From contig NZ_FOQM01000050.1 of NCBI RefSeq assembly GCF_900113735.1, positions 1 through 52,053 of the forward strand: 52,053 nucleotides of DNA. The letters are read 5' to 3'. The notes beneath the pieces were generated by a model. The model had not been told where the DNA came from, searched no databases, and saw only the letters and a program-made list of their open reading frames with translations. The DNA comes from Bradyrhizobium sp. Gha (GTDB lineage: Bacteria > Pseudomonadota > Alphaproteobacteria > Rhizobiales > Xanthobacteraceae). The position numbers and the translations under genes are program-made. Of this stretch, positions 1-8,015 are shown piece by piece (positions within the stretch are counted from its first letter, which is position 1; each line of letters opens with the position of its first letter).

Positions 1-2
1 GA

Positions 3-137
3 GGGCACGGCCATGCCCGCGCCTTGCGCAGCGTGGGCGATCGGCTGCTCTACGCCCTGTGCACGGCGCTCAAGCGACAGACCCCGTACGATCCGATCTA
101 CAAGAACGTGAACGTGCAGATCACCTCAAAACGGTGA
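3..137 (+). pseudogene. IS110-like transposase, C-terminal fragment (cut by window edge)
   Basis: This is an open frame running in from the left edge and stopping at TGA 135-137; about 44 residues are visible. The segment GHARALRSVGDRLLYALC resembles the C-terminal end of IS110/IS1111-family transposases, where a Gly-His-Ala-Arg-Ala-Leu-Arg stretch precedes a helix and a short variable tail. Only the tail is present, so I cannot tell whether the full gene is intact to the left. The next 219 bp, up to the hlyD-type gene, contain no convincing gene and may hold the end of the element; I could not define terminal repeats. The call rests on a short stretch remembered from the family and is therefore moderate. 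Confidence 0.5.
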
Positions 138-356
138 GCCCCATTCCTTTGTTCGGCCTAGGCGAACCATTCCTTCGTCCCGACCTGCCGGCCGGCAGAG
201 CGCCGCGCGCAAACGCTGTCAAGGATGCCATCGGCACCGGCGTAGCCGGCGCGAAGCGTCCTGGACAGCGTCGAGCACGGCGGTACTCTCGTCCATTAAG
301 GACAAACACCCCTTGACCACGGGTAGGAGGTCCTACGCGATCGAGATTGCCGCCCG

Positions 357-1691
357 TCACTTCTCGCGGAAGGCACGCATGAACTGGTCGTGCAGCGGTT
401 TCAAGAGGTACGACAGCATGGTGCGGTCGCCGGTCTGGACAAAGGCTTCCACCGGCATACCGGGGATCAGCTTGGAATCGCCGAGCCGGGCGACCTCTTC
501 GGCGGACATCGACACGCGGATCGTATAATAGCTCTGGCCCGTGCGCTGGTCCGTCGTGACGTCGGGCGAGACGCGACTGACGACACCGTTGAGCTCGGGT
601 GTGGTGCGCTGGTTGAAGGCGGAGAGGCGCAGCAGCGTCTTCTGGCCGATCTGCAGCTTGTCGATATCGACCGGATTGACCTTGGCTTCGACCTGGAGGT
701 CGTCGGTCTGCGGCACGATCAGCATCAAGGTATCGCCAGCGGTGACGACGCCGCCGACGGTATGCACCGTCGATTGCAGCACCATGCCGTCCTGCGGCGC
801 GCGGATGTCGACGCGACGGAGCTGGTCTTCGGCCGCAACCTTGCGCTCGATCAGCTCGCCGATCTTGTCATTGGTCTCGCGCAGATCCTTCGAGACCTCG
901 CTCACCATGTCCTTGTCGACCTGGATGATCTGGAGCTCGGTCTCGGTGATCTTGCCTTTGGCCTGCGCACGCGAAGCGATGTATTGCGCGCGCTCTCCGT
1001 TGAGGCGGGCAGAGTCGCGCTCCAGCGTGGTCAGGCGCGATATCTGCACCAGGTGCTTGTCATAGAGATCGCGCACACCGGTGAGTTCTTGTTGCACCAG
1101 GGAGATCTCCTTGTCCTTGGCCGTCTCCTGTGCGACGAGCCCCTCGATCTCCTCGTTGAGCTGTTGGATGCGCTCACGCAGCTGTGCCTTCTGACCGGCA
1201 CGGCCGTTGACGCGGACGTCGAACAGCTTGCTTTCGCTGTCGATCAGCACCTTGACATCGGGATCGTTGGCGCGCTCGAGCAGCGATGTAGGGAACTCGA
1301 TCTTGTCGAGGCCGCGCTGCTCGGCCTGAAGCCGCGCCGCACGCGCCTGCGCGGCGTCGAGATTCTTGGTGACGATGGCGAGATTGGCCCTGGTGACGGT
1401 GTCGTCGAGCCGCACCACGATGTCACCAGCCTTGACCACGTCGCCGTCGCGGGCGCGCACCTCGCCGACCACGCCGCCGGTCGGGTGTTGCACCTTCTTG
1501 ACGTTGGACTCGACCACGATCTGGCCCGGCGCGATCAGCGCACCGGAGATCTGCACCGTCGAGGCCCAGCCGCCGAGGCCGACGCCCAGGAACGCCACGA
1601 TTCCGAGCCCGAGGACCAGATGAAACCTGATCGAGTCCCGCACGCTCTTCTTCGCGGCAGGCTTTGTCCCGCCAACCGTCATCGTGCTCAT
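357..1691 (-). CDS. HlyD/PrtE-type membrane-fusion protein of a type I secretion system
   Basis: The 444-residue protein is the periplasmic adaptor that links an inner-membrane ABC exporter to a TolC-type outer-membrane channel. A short cytoplasmic N-terminus is followed by one membrane helix (about residues 25-46). A first lipoyl-like half (about 60-100, with VQHPTGGVVGEV) leads into a long alpha-helical hairpin (about 100-285) rich in Gln, Glu, Arg and Leu. The second lipoyl half and beta-barrel follow (about 293-410, with DIRAPQDGMVLQS), as in the HlyD type I adaptor family. Its start overlaps the stop of the upstream exporter ATPase gene by 4 bp (ATGA), so the two are translationally coupled. 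No tolC homologue lies in the window. The secreted substrate is not encoded next to it; the large RTX-like protein at 16302-22454 is a candidate. Confidence 0.93.
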   Translation of the reverse strand: MSTMTVGGTKPAAKKSVRDSIRFHLVLGLGIVAFLGVGLGGWASTVQISGALIAPGQIVVESNVKKVQHPTGGVVGEVRARDGDVVKAGDIVVRLDDTVTRANLAIVTKNLDAAQARAARLQAEQRGLDKIEFPTSLLERANDPDVKVLIDSESKLFDVRVNGRAGQKAQLRERIQQLNEEIEGLVAQETAKDKEISLVQQELTGVRDLYDKHLVQISRLTTLERDSARLNGERAQYIASRAQAKGKITETELQIIQVDKDMVSEVSKDLRETNDKIGELIERKVAAEDQLRRVDIRAPQDGMVLQSTVHTVGGVVTAGDTLMLIVPQTDDLQVEAKVNPVDIDKLQIGQKTLLRLSAFNQRTTPELNGVVSRVSPDVTTDQRTGQSYYTIRVSMSAEEVARLGDSKLIPGMPVEAFVQTGDRTMLSYLLKPLHDQFMRAFREK

Positions 1692-3436
1692 GCTTTCGCC
1701 ACTCCGCCTTCGCTGACGACCTTGATGGGCGTGGACGGCGCGACGCGCGACTGGAGGACCTGAGCGAGCACCTGCTCCTTCGGACCGAAGGCCTGCATCC
1801 GGCCGTCGCGGAGCACCAGGATGTGGTCGACCGCCTCGACGCCGATCGGCCGATGCGCCACCACGATGACGATGGCACCGCGCTCGCGCACACTGCGGAT
1901 CGCCCGCGTCAGGGCCTCGTCACCCTCGGTGTCGAGATTGGAGTTGGGCTCGTCCAGCACGATCAGGAACGGCTTGCCGTAGAGCGCACGCGCCAGCGCC
2001 ACGCGCTGGGCCTGGCCTGCGGAAAGCGAGGCGCCCTGCTCGCCGACCTGCGTATTGTAGCCCTCGCGCATCTTGATGATCATCTCGTGCACGCCGGCTT
2101 CCTTGGCCGCGGAGATGATGCCGTCGGAGGTCGCCTCCGGATCAAAACGGCTGATGTTCTGCGCGATTGTGCCACCGAACAATTCGACGTCCTGCGGCAG
2201 ATAGCCGATGTAACGGCCGAGCACGTCGGACGACCATTGATCGAGCGCCGCGCCGTCGAGCCGGACCTTGCCGCGGACCGGGTGCCAGACGCCGACCAGC
2301 GCGCGGATCAGCGAGGATTTGCCGGAGCCGCTGGGTCCGATCACGCCGAGGCCGTTGCCGGCTTCGAGCGCAAAGGTGATGTCCTGGACGATGAGGCGCT
2401 GGTCGCCCGGGGCCACCATGGCGACGCCTTCGACCGAGAGACGGCTGGTGGGCGCCTGCAATTGCGTCGGCATCGCCTGCGCCGGCATCTGTTCCAGAAG
2501 GCGGCTGAGGCGATGCCAGCTCTGGCGGGCCGCGACGAATGATTTCCAATGCGCGATCGCGAGATCGACCGGCGCCAGCGCGCGGGCAGACAGGATCGAC
2601 CCGGCGATGATGATGCCGGCGGTCGCCTCCTGGTGGATGACGAGCGTGGCGCCGACCGCGAGCACTGCCGATTGCAGCATCATGCGCAGAACTTTTGCGA
2701 TGGCACCGAGGCCGCCGGCGACGTCGCTCGCACGCTGATTGCCGGAGAGATATTTTTCGTTGGCCTCGCTCCAGCGCTGGTTGAGCCGGCCGGTCATGCC
2801 CATCGACACCAGCACTTCGGCGTTGCGGCGGCTCGACTGGGCGAGGTCGTTGCGCTGCGCGGCAAGGCTCATCGCCTCCTTCGCCGGCCGGCGGGACAGG
2901 AATTCGGTGACCAGCGTCAGGCCGACCAGGATGACGGCGCCGACCAGCGCGGTCAGGCCGATCATGACATGGAAGGCGAAACAGATGCCGAGATAGAGCG
3001 GCAGCCAGGGCAGGTCGAAGAATGCCCCCGGCCCCATGCTGCCGAGGAAGGAACGGACATTGTCGAGGTCGCGCAGCGGCTGCAGCCCCTCGTTGCGGCT
3101 GCCGACCCGCAGCGGCAGGCGGACGATGGTGTCGAACACGCGCTTGTTCAGCGCCTCGTCCAGCGCGGTGCCGACCCGTCCCAGGATGCGGCTGCGGATC
3201 ATGTCGAGCACGCCCTGCGCCATATAGAGGCTAGCGGCGAGGACGATCAGGCCGACGAGCGTCGGGATGCTGCGGCTCGGCAGCACCCGGTCGTAGACCT
3301 CCAGCATGAAGATCGACCCGGTCAGATAGAGCAGGTTGATCATGCAACTCATCAAGCCGACGCCGACGAACGCCGTGCGGCATGCACGCAGCGCGTCACC
3401 GAGCTCTGAACGGCGGAGGCCGGGAACGGCAGCCAT
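1688..3436 (-). CDS. Type I secretion system permease/ATPase (PrtD family ABC exporter)
   Basis: The 582-residue half-transporter has a membrane domain fused to an ATPase domain. The N-terminal half (about 20-310) has the hydrophobic segments of an ABC type 1 exporter fold, starting with FVGVGLMSCMINLLYLTGS. The ATPase domain (about 330-560) has Walker A GPSGSGKSS, signature LSAGQAQRVALARAL and Walker B IVLDEPNSNLD. Length and order match PrtD/HlyB-like exporters that lack an N-terminal C39-type domain, the kind that export RTX proteins with C-terminal signals. It is the first gene of a two-gene operon with the HlyD-type gene. The 252 bp upstream hold its promoter region and the terminator of the next gene. 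The substrate is inferred, not shown. Confidence 0.92.
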   Translation of the reverse strand: MAAVPGLRRSELGDALRACRTAFVGVGLMSCMINLLYLTGSIFMLEVYDRVLPSRSIPTLVGLIVLAASLYMAQGVLDMIRSRILGRVGTALDEALNKRVFDTIVRLPLRVGSRNEGLQPLRDLDNVRSFLGSMGPGAFFDLPWLPLYLGICFAFHVMIGLTALVGAVILVGLTLVTEFLSRRPAKEAMSLAAQRNDLAQSSRRNAEVLVSMGMTGRLNQRWSEANEKYLSGNQRASDVAGGLGAIAKVLRMMLQSAVLAVGATLVIHQEATAGIIIAGSILSARALAPVDLAIAHWKSFVAARQSWHRLSRLLEQMPAQAMPTQLQAPTSRLSVEGVAMVAPGDQRLIVQDITFALEAGNGLGVIGPSGSGKSSLIRALVGVWHPVRGKVRLDGAALDQWSSDVLGRYIGYLPQDVELFGGTIAQNISRFDPEATSDGIISAAKEAGVHEMIIKMREGYNTQVGEQGASLSAGQAQRVALARALYGKPFLIVLDEPNSNLDTEGDEALTRAIRSVRERGAIVIVVAHRPIGVEAVDHILVLRDGRMQAFGPKEQVLAQVLQSRVAPSTPIKVVSEGGVAKA

Positions 3437-3635
3437 CAGTCTGATCTCTTTCGGGTGAGGGGCAAAACCCCTGAATTCAAAGGCAAATCGAGGCGTGCTC
3501 GCCCCGGACTAATATCGCGTTCTCCCCGCGGGTAACGCAATCGAATTCATCCGGGCCTTCGCCACATCTACCCCGGACCGTCAGTTGCGCAAGTCCGGTT
3601 TTTCACAGTCTTTGCGACTTTTTGTGGCAAAGACG

Positions 3636-3664
3636 GCGCCTCTCCCGGGCAACGGGAGAGGCGC
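3636..3664 (-). terminator. Strong hairpin between the GlsB-like gene and the secretion operon
   Basis: A perfect 12-bp inverted repeat, GCGCCTCTCCCG / CGGGAGAGGCGC, with a 5-nt loop lies 24 bp past the stop of the GlsB-like gene. The flanking T-tract on the minus strand is short (CTTT). It probably terminates that gene and insulates the secretion operon, although a REP-like role cannot be excluded. Confidence 0.6.
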
Positions 3665-3688
3665 AAGGTCGATCGAACGATTCCCTGG

Positions 3689-3958
3689 CTAGAACCGGCC
3701 GCCGCCGCGCACCAGCCGCACCACCAGCAGCAGGATGACGGCGCCGATCGCGGAATAGATGATCTCCGAAACCAACCCGAGGCCGAGATGGATTCCGAGC
3801 TTCGGGAACAGGAAACTCGCGACGAACGCGCCGGCGATGCCGATCACGATGTCGCCGACGATGCCGAACCCGCTCCCCCGCACGAGCTTGCCGGCGAGCC
3901 AGCCGGCGACCAGGCCGACGAACAGGATGACGATGAGGCTTTGGCCAGAAATGTACAT
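3689..3958 (-). CDS. GlsB/YeaQ/YmgE-family small membrane protein
   Basis: The 89-residue protein is almost entirely hydrophobic, with three predicted membrane segments (about 5-22, 31-50 and 60-80). Glycine-rich turns such as LVAGWLAGKLVRGSGFG and GIAGAFVASFLF are typical of the GlsB/YeaQ/YmgE (transglycosylase-associated) family. These inner-membrane proteins are often stress-induced and their biochemical role is unknown. The open frame extends further upstream, but ATG 3958 is chosen because the family begins there and a GAGGGA ribosome-binding site lies upstream at good spacing. It appears to be a single-gene unit ended by the hairpin at 3636-3664. Confidence 0.85.
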   Translation of the reverse strand: MYISGQSLIVILFVGLVAGWLAGKLVRGSGFGIVGDIVIGIAGAFVASFLFPKLGIHLGLGLVSEIIYSAIGAVILLLVVRLVRGGGRF

Positions 3959-4180
3959 AAGTTGAAGTCCCTCTCCGTGAACGGGGCCATGGAACCGGAA
4001 CCGCGATGAATGGTGTCTGAATGGTGTTCCCGGAGCGACGGCTCGTGCTGGGATCGCGAAAACAACCCCATGCACAGTAGAAACGGATCCGACGGCGGCC
4101 CCGGGGTGGCTTCTGGTAACGCCATGTCGGCGTGAAGATTTTTGGAGGAAGGGAGCCTCGGCTCGCGAGCGCGTTCTCGG

Positions 4181-5155
4181 CTAGGTCACGAGCACCGGCT
4201 CGGCCAGCACGCACCTTGTCGCCCTCCCCGGGCCGACCTCGACACTGTCAGGCAATCGCTCCAGACAGCGCGGCTGGACCAGCTTGCAGCGGGGGGCGAA
4301 GGAGCAGTTGTGGGGCTTTTCGGCCAGGGACGGCGGCGTACCGGGGATGGTTTCGAGACGGGCGCCGCGCTTGGCGCCATGGATGGTCGAGGCGAGCAGG
4401 CCCATGGCGTAGGGGTGGACCGGCGAACGGACGATGTCGCGCAGGCTGCCCTGCTCCACGATCTGGCCCGCATACATCACGGCGACGCGGTCGCAGATCT
4501 CGATCGCAACACCGATGTCGTGGGTGACGAAAATGACGGACATGCCGAACTCGCGCTGCAATTCGCGCAGCAGCAGCAGGATCTGAATCTGCACGGTGGC
4601 ATCGAGCGCCGTGGTCGGCTCGTCCGCCAGCAATATCTTGGGACGGCAGGCGAGCGCGAGCGCGATCATCGCGCGCTGGCGCATGCCGCCGGACATTTCG
4701 TGCGGATAGGCATCGAGCCGCCGTTTCGCCGAGGGGATGCGCACGACCTCGAGCATCTCCAGTGCCCGCGCCCGCCCTTCCGCAAAGCTCTTGCCTTCGT
4801 GACGCACGACGCTTTCGGCGATCTGCGCGCCGATGGTGTAGACGGGATCGAGCGCGAGCGCCGGCTCCTGAAAGATCATCGACACGGCCCGGCCGCGGAA
4901 CGACGACAGCTCCTCGTCGTCCATGGCGAGCACGTCGCGACCCATGACGTTGACTTGACCCGTGATCTGGGTGCGCTTCTTCGGCAATAGCCGCAGCAGC
5001 GCACGCAAGGTCACGCTCTTGCCCGAACCGGACTCGCCGAGCAGGCCCAGCACCTCGCCGTCGCCGAGCGAGAGGCTGAGGTCGTTCACGGCATGGACCG
5101 TACGCTCGCCGGTGAAGCGGATGTTGAGGCCCGAGATCTCGACGAGCTTTGTCAT
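4181..5155 (-). CDS. Oligopeptide/dipeptide ABC transporter ATP-binding protein (DppD/OppD type)
   Basis: The 324-residue ATPase subunit belongs to a peptide-type ABC importer. Motifs are Walker A GESGSGKS, signature MSGGMRQRA and Walker B LLADEPTTALD. The C-terminal oligopeptide-transporter extension (about 250-324) carries a cysteine pattern ending in CSFAPRCKLVQPRC, which in this subfamily binds an iron-sulfur cluster. It is the last gene of the minus-strand uptake operon, and its start overlaps the amidase stop by 4 bp (ATGA). It should heterodimerise with the DppF-type ATPase at 6759-7820. Finding DppD separated from DppF by two amide-hydrolysis genes is unusual and suggests that the operon handles an amide-containing solute. 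Confidence 0.92.
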   Translation of the reverse strand: MTKLVEISGLNIRFTGERTVHAVNDLSLSLGDGEVLGLLGESGSGKSVTLRALLRLLPKKRTQITGQVNVMGRDVLAMDDEELSSFRGRAVSMIFQEPALALDPVYTIGAQIAESVVRHEGKSFAEGRARALEMLEVVRIPSAKRRLDAYPHEMSGGMRQRAMIALALACRPKILLADEPTTALDATVQIQILLLLRELQREFGMSVIFVTHDIGVAIEICDRVAVMYAGQIVEQGSLRDIVRSPVHPYAMGLLASTIHGAKRGARLETIPGTPPSLAEKPHNCSFAPRCKLVQPRCLERLPDSVEVGPGRATRCVLAEPVLVT

Positions 5156-6568
5156 GACGGCAGTTTGGGCAACCTCTCGTGATAGTCGGTGACGCGCTGG
5201 AACGCGGCGCCGATGGTGAGCAGGGTGGCCTCATCGAAGGAGCGACCGATCAGCTGCATGCCAACAGGCAGGCCGCTTTTGGTGAAGCCGGAGGGCATCG
5301 TCAGCGAGGGCAAGCCCAGAAAATTCACCGGACGGGTGAACAGCGTCAGCCGTTGCAACAGCGCCGGTGCGTTCGGGCCGCCGCCGACGTCGCTCTCCTC
5401 GATCGTCGGCGCGGGGACGGGCGATGCCGGTGCGATGATCGCGTCGACACCTGCGGCGGCCGCATTGTGCGCCGCGAGTGCCGGGCCACGCCAACGCATC
5501 GCCTCGAGATAGGTGACGGCGGGAACCGCGAGGCCGTTCTGGAGCCGCATCAGCGTCTGCGAACCGTAGTCCTGCGGCCGTTCGATCATCCAGCGCTTGT
5601 GGAAGGCGGCAGCCTCGGCTGCGAGCACGAGCTGGCTGGGCGGAAGACAATTGCCGCTGGTCCGGCAGCTCGACCTTGACGATGTCGGCCCCCTCACGCT
5701 TGAGCACCGCAATGGTCTCGTCCAGCACGCGCGCGACCTCGCTGTCGAGATCGTCGACATAGAACGAGGCGGGCACGCCGATCTTGAGGCCTTTCAGCGA
5801 GGCCCTGGTCGCGCCGACGTAATCCGACAGCGGTTCGTGGCTGCTGGTGGAATCTTCGGGGTCCGGGCCGGCCATCAGCGCCAGCAGCAAGGCGCAGTCT
5901 TCGGCGGTGCGCGCGAGCGGCCCGACCGTGTCGAGCGATTGCGACAGCGGCATCGCACCGGCGCGGCTGACGCGACTCCAAGTCGTCTTCAGACCCGTGA
6001 CACCGCAGAAATGCGCGGGCATGCGGATCGAGCCGCCGGTGTCGGAGCCCAGCGCCGCAAAAGTAAGCCGCGCGGCGACCGACGCGCCGGAGCCCGAGGA
6101 CGAGCCGCCGGTGATATGCGCGACGTTCCAGGGGTTGCGCACCGGGCCATAGTGAGCGTTGTGCCCGGTCGGCCCATAGGCGAACTCGGCCAGATGCAGC
6201 GTGCCGAGCCTGATCTGGCCGGCATCCTTGAGCCGCTGCAAGGCGGTCGACGTCACGGTCGGCACGAAATCGCGGCGGATCAGCGAGCCGCAGGTCGCGA
6301 CCTTGCCCGCATCGTAATACATGTCCTTGTGGGCGAGCGGCACGCCGTGCAGAGGGCCACGCAGCCCGCCCTTGGCAAGCTCGGCATCGGCGGCATCGGC
6401 CGCGTTCAGCGCGGCTTCCGACTCGACCGACATGAAGGCGTTGAGATGCGGCTGCCACTGCGCGATGCGATGCAGCAGCGCGCGCGTCACCTCATGCGAG
6501 GAGACCTGCTTCATCCCGATCGCACGTGCGACCTCGGTGAGCGTCATCAAGGCAGGCTCCGTGCTCAT
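5152..6568 (-). pseudogene. Amidase-signature enzyme (AtzE/GatA-like), frameshifted
   Basis: This amidase-signature serine hydrolase hydrolyses C-N amide bonds with a Ser-cisSer-Lys triad. From ATG 6568 the first frame carries Lys81 (PLAHKDM), the glycine/serine loop GGSSSGSGA (154-162) with the cis-Ser, and the nucleophile Ser180 in GSDTGGSIR. Family-like sequence in this frame ends after VELPDQRQLSS. It resumes in another frame with QLVLAAEAAAFHKRW and continues to a normal C-terminus ending at 5152. Removing one base from the GGG at 5638-5640 (plus strand) restores SSASQLVLAAEAA across the junction, so one extra base explains the break. All catalytic residues lie before it, but the truncated product would carry a scrambled tail. 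Sequencing error or recent inactivation are equally open. It overlaps its neighbours on both sides by 4 bp. Confidence 0.85.
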
Positions 6569-6762
6569 TTCGACACCTTCTGGGTCTGCGCGAGCGGATA
6601 GAGCGCGGGCTCGAGGTCGAACGGCAGCGTGCCGGCGATGGCTGCAAAGCCTTCAAAGGCAGGTCCGATGGAATTGGAGATACGTGTCGCGATCTCGTCG
6701 TCCACGGGAACGCCGGCGATCTGCGCCGTTGCCTGGATTTCCTTTGTCGTCGGTCTCGTCAT
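6565..6762 (-). CDS. AtzG-like (DUF4089-type) small amidase-partner protein
   Basis: The 65-residue helical protein is squeezed between the DppF-type ATPase gene and the amidase gene, overlapping each by 4 bp (ATGA). The pattern VPVDDEIATRISNSIGPAF followed by LPFDLEPALYPL matches my memory of the AtzG/DUF4089 family. These are short GatC-like proteins that wrap around an AtzE-type amidase and are encoded immediately upstream of it. The placement supports that identity more than the sequence alone. The likely role is a structural subunit that stabilises the amidase encoded next to it. If the amidase frameshift is real, this subunit has lost its partner. Confidence 0.6.
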   Translation of the reverse strand: MTRPTTKEIQATAQIAGVPVDDEIATRISNSIGPAFEGFAAIAGTLPFDLEPALYPLAQTQKVSK

Positions 6763-7820
6763 GCGGTTTCCTCTTTGGGCGCACGGCTATGGCCTGATCC
6801 CGGAATGGCCATGTAGCAGGCGGCCTCGTGCCCCATATTATCGAGCGCGGTGAGCTTTGGTGTCGCATTTGCGCAGAGCGGCTCCGCAAACGGACAACGG
6901 GTGTGGAAGCGGCAGCCCGCGGGCGGATCGATCGGATTGGGTGGGTCGCCCGAGATCGGCGGCTTCTGGGTGCGGCTGTCAGGATCAGAGGACGGCATCG
7001 CGGCAAGAAGCGCGCGCGTATAGGGATGCGCAGGCGCATCCCAGACCTGATCGACCGGGCCGAGCTCGACGATCTCGCCGAGATACATCACCAGCACGCG
7101 GTCGCTGATGTAGCGGACGACGTTGAGGTCGTGGCTGATGAAGAGATAGGTCAGGCCGAATTCCCGCTTGAGATCGGCGAGCAGATTGAGCACCTGCGCC
7201 TCGACGGATTTGTCGAGTGCCGAGACGGCCTCATCCAGTATCACCAGGCGCGGCGATAGCGCCAAGGCCCGTGCGATGTTGACGCGCTGCCGCTGGCCGC
7301 CCGAGATTTCGTGCGGATAGCGGTTGGCGAAATTTGCAGGCACCAGACCGACCTTGCCGAGCAGCTCGCGGGCCAGCGCGCGCGCCGCGCCATCGGCCAT
7401 GCCGTGCACCTTCGGCCCAAACGCGATCGATTCCTCGATCGTCAGGCGCGGATTGAGTGAGGCGTAGGAATCCTGGAACACCATCTGCATGCCGCGGCGC
7501 AGATCGCGCAGCGAGAGCGACTGTCCCACGGTCATGCCGTCATAGATGATGTCGCCGTCATCGCGCGACATCAGGTGCATCAGCAGCCGCGCGGTGGTGG
7601 ACTTGCCGCAGCCGGACTCGCCGACGATGCCGACCGTCTCGCCCTTGGCGACGGAGAAGGACACATTGTCCACGGCGCGAACGGTCCGCCTGGCGGCGAA
7701 CAGCCCGCCACGCACCGGAAAATGTTTTGTGAGACCGTTGACCTGAAGCAACGGCTGCGCCGCGCCGCCGAGGTCTTGGATCGGCGCCAGCATGGCGGAG
7801 GAAGTGTTGCTCTCGCTCAC
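6759..7820 (-). CDS. Oligopeptide/dipeptide ABC transporter ATP-binding protein (DppF/OppF type)
   Basis: The second peptide-importer ATPase (353 residues from the chosen start) has Walker A GESGCGKST, signature ISGGQRQRV and Walker B VILDEAVSALD. The C-terminal oligopeptide extension contains CRFHTRCPFAEPLC. The frame is open up to an ATG at 7865, but that codon has no Shine-Dalgarno. GTG 7820 has CGGGAG nine bases upstream and is preferred; ATG 7793 is another option. The gene follows dppC after a 195-bp gap that holds a palindromic repeat. It overlaps the AtzG-like start by 4 bp, beginning a tightly coupled four-gene block. Confidence 0.92.
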   Translation of the reverse strand: MSESNTSSAMLAPIQDLGGAAQPLLQVNGLTKHFPVRGGLFAARRTVRAVDNVSFSVAKGETVGIVGESGCGKSTTARLLMHLMSRDDGDIIYDGMTVGQSLSLRDLRRGMQMVFQDSYASLNPRLTIEESIAFGPKVHGMADGAARALARELLGKVGLVPANFANRYPHEISGGQRQRVNIARALALSPRLVILDEAVSALDKSVEAQVLNLLADLKREFGLTYLFISHDLNVVRYISDRVLVMYLGEIVELGPVDQVWDAPAHPYTRALLAAMPSSDPDSRTQKPPISGDPPNPIDPPAGCRFHTRCPFAEPLCANATPKLTALDNMGHEAACYMAIPGSGHSRAPKEETA

Positions 7821-7890
7821 GGTCGCAAGCTCCCGCGTCTCCCCGTCGGGACAGTGCGCGCGCATCTGGCGTGTGCCAAACTCTCCACGC

Positions 7891-7976
7891 CGTCATGGCC
7901 GGGCCTGTCCCGGCCATCCACGCCTTGCCGCACAGCACGAAGAACGTGGATGCCCGGGACAAGCCCGGGCATGACG
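7891..7976. repeat. Palindromic intergenic repeat (CGTCATGGCCGGG type)
   Basis: CGTCATGGCCGGGCCTGTCC at the left is mirrored by GGACAAGCCCGGGCATGACG at the right. Each arm can also fold on itself (GGCCGGG / CCCGGCC and GCCCGGG / CCCGGGC). This two-hairpin unit is of the class common between Bradyrhizobium genes. It lies inside the uptake operon between the dppC-type and dppF-type genes. Confidence 0.8.
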
Positions 7977-8015
7977 ACCTTCTGTGCCGCGATATCGCGC
8001 CGTTGCATCATCATC

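Noticed and set aside
138..356. Search for a gene or RNA between the transposase tail and the HlyD-type gene
   Set aside because: No frame has family resemblance and no tRNA-like fold was seen; it may be the end of the insertion element.
390..1763. Open frame of 457 codons on the plus strand
   Set aside because: It is antisense to the HlyD-type gene; composition is His/Asp/Leu-rich and no domain is recognised.
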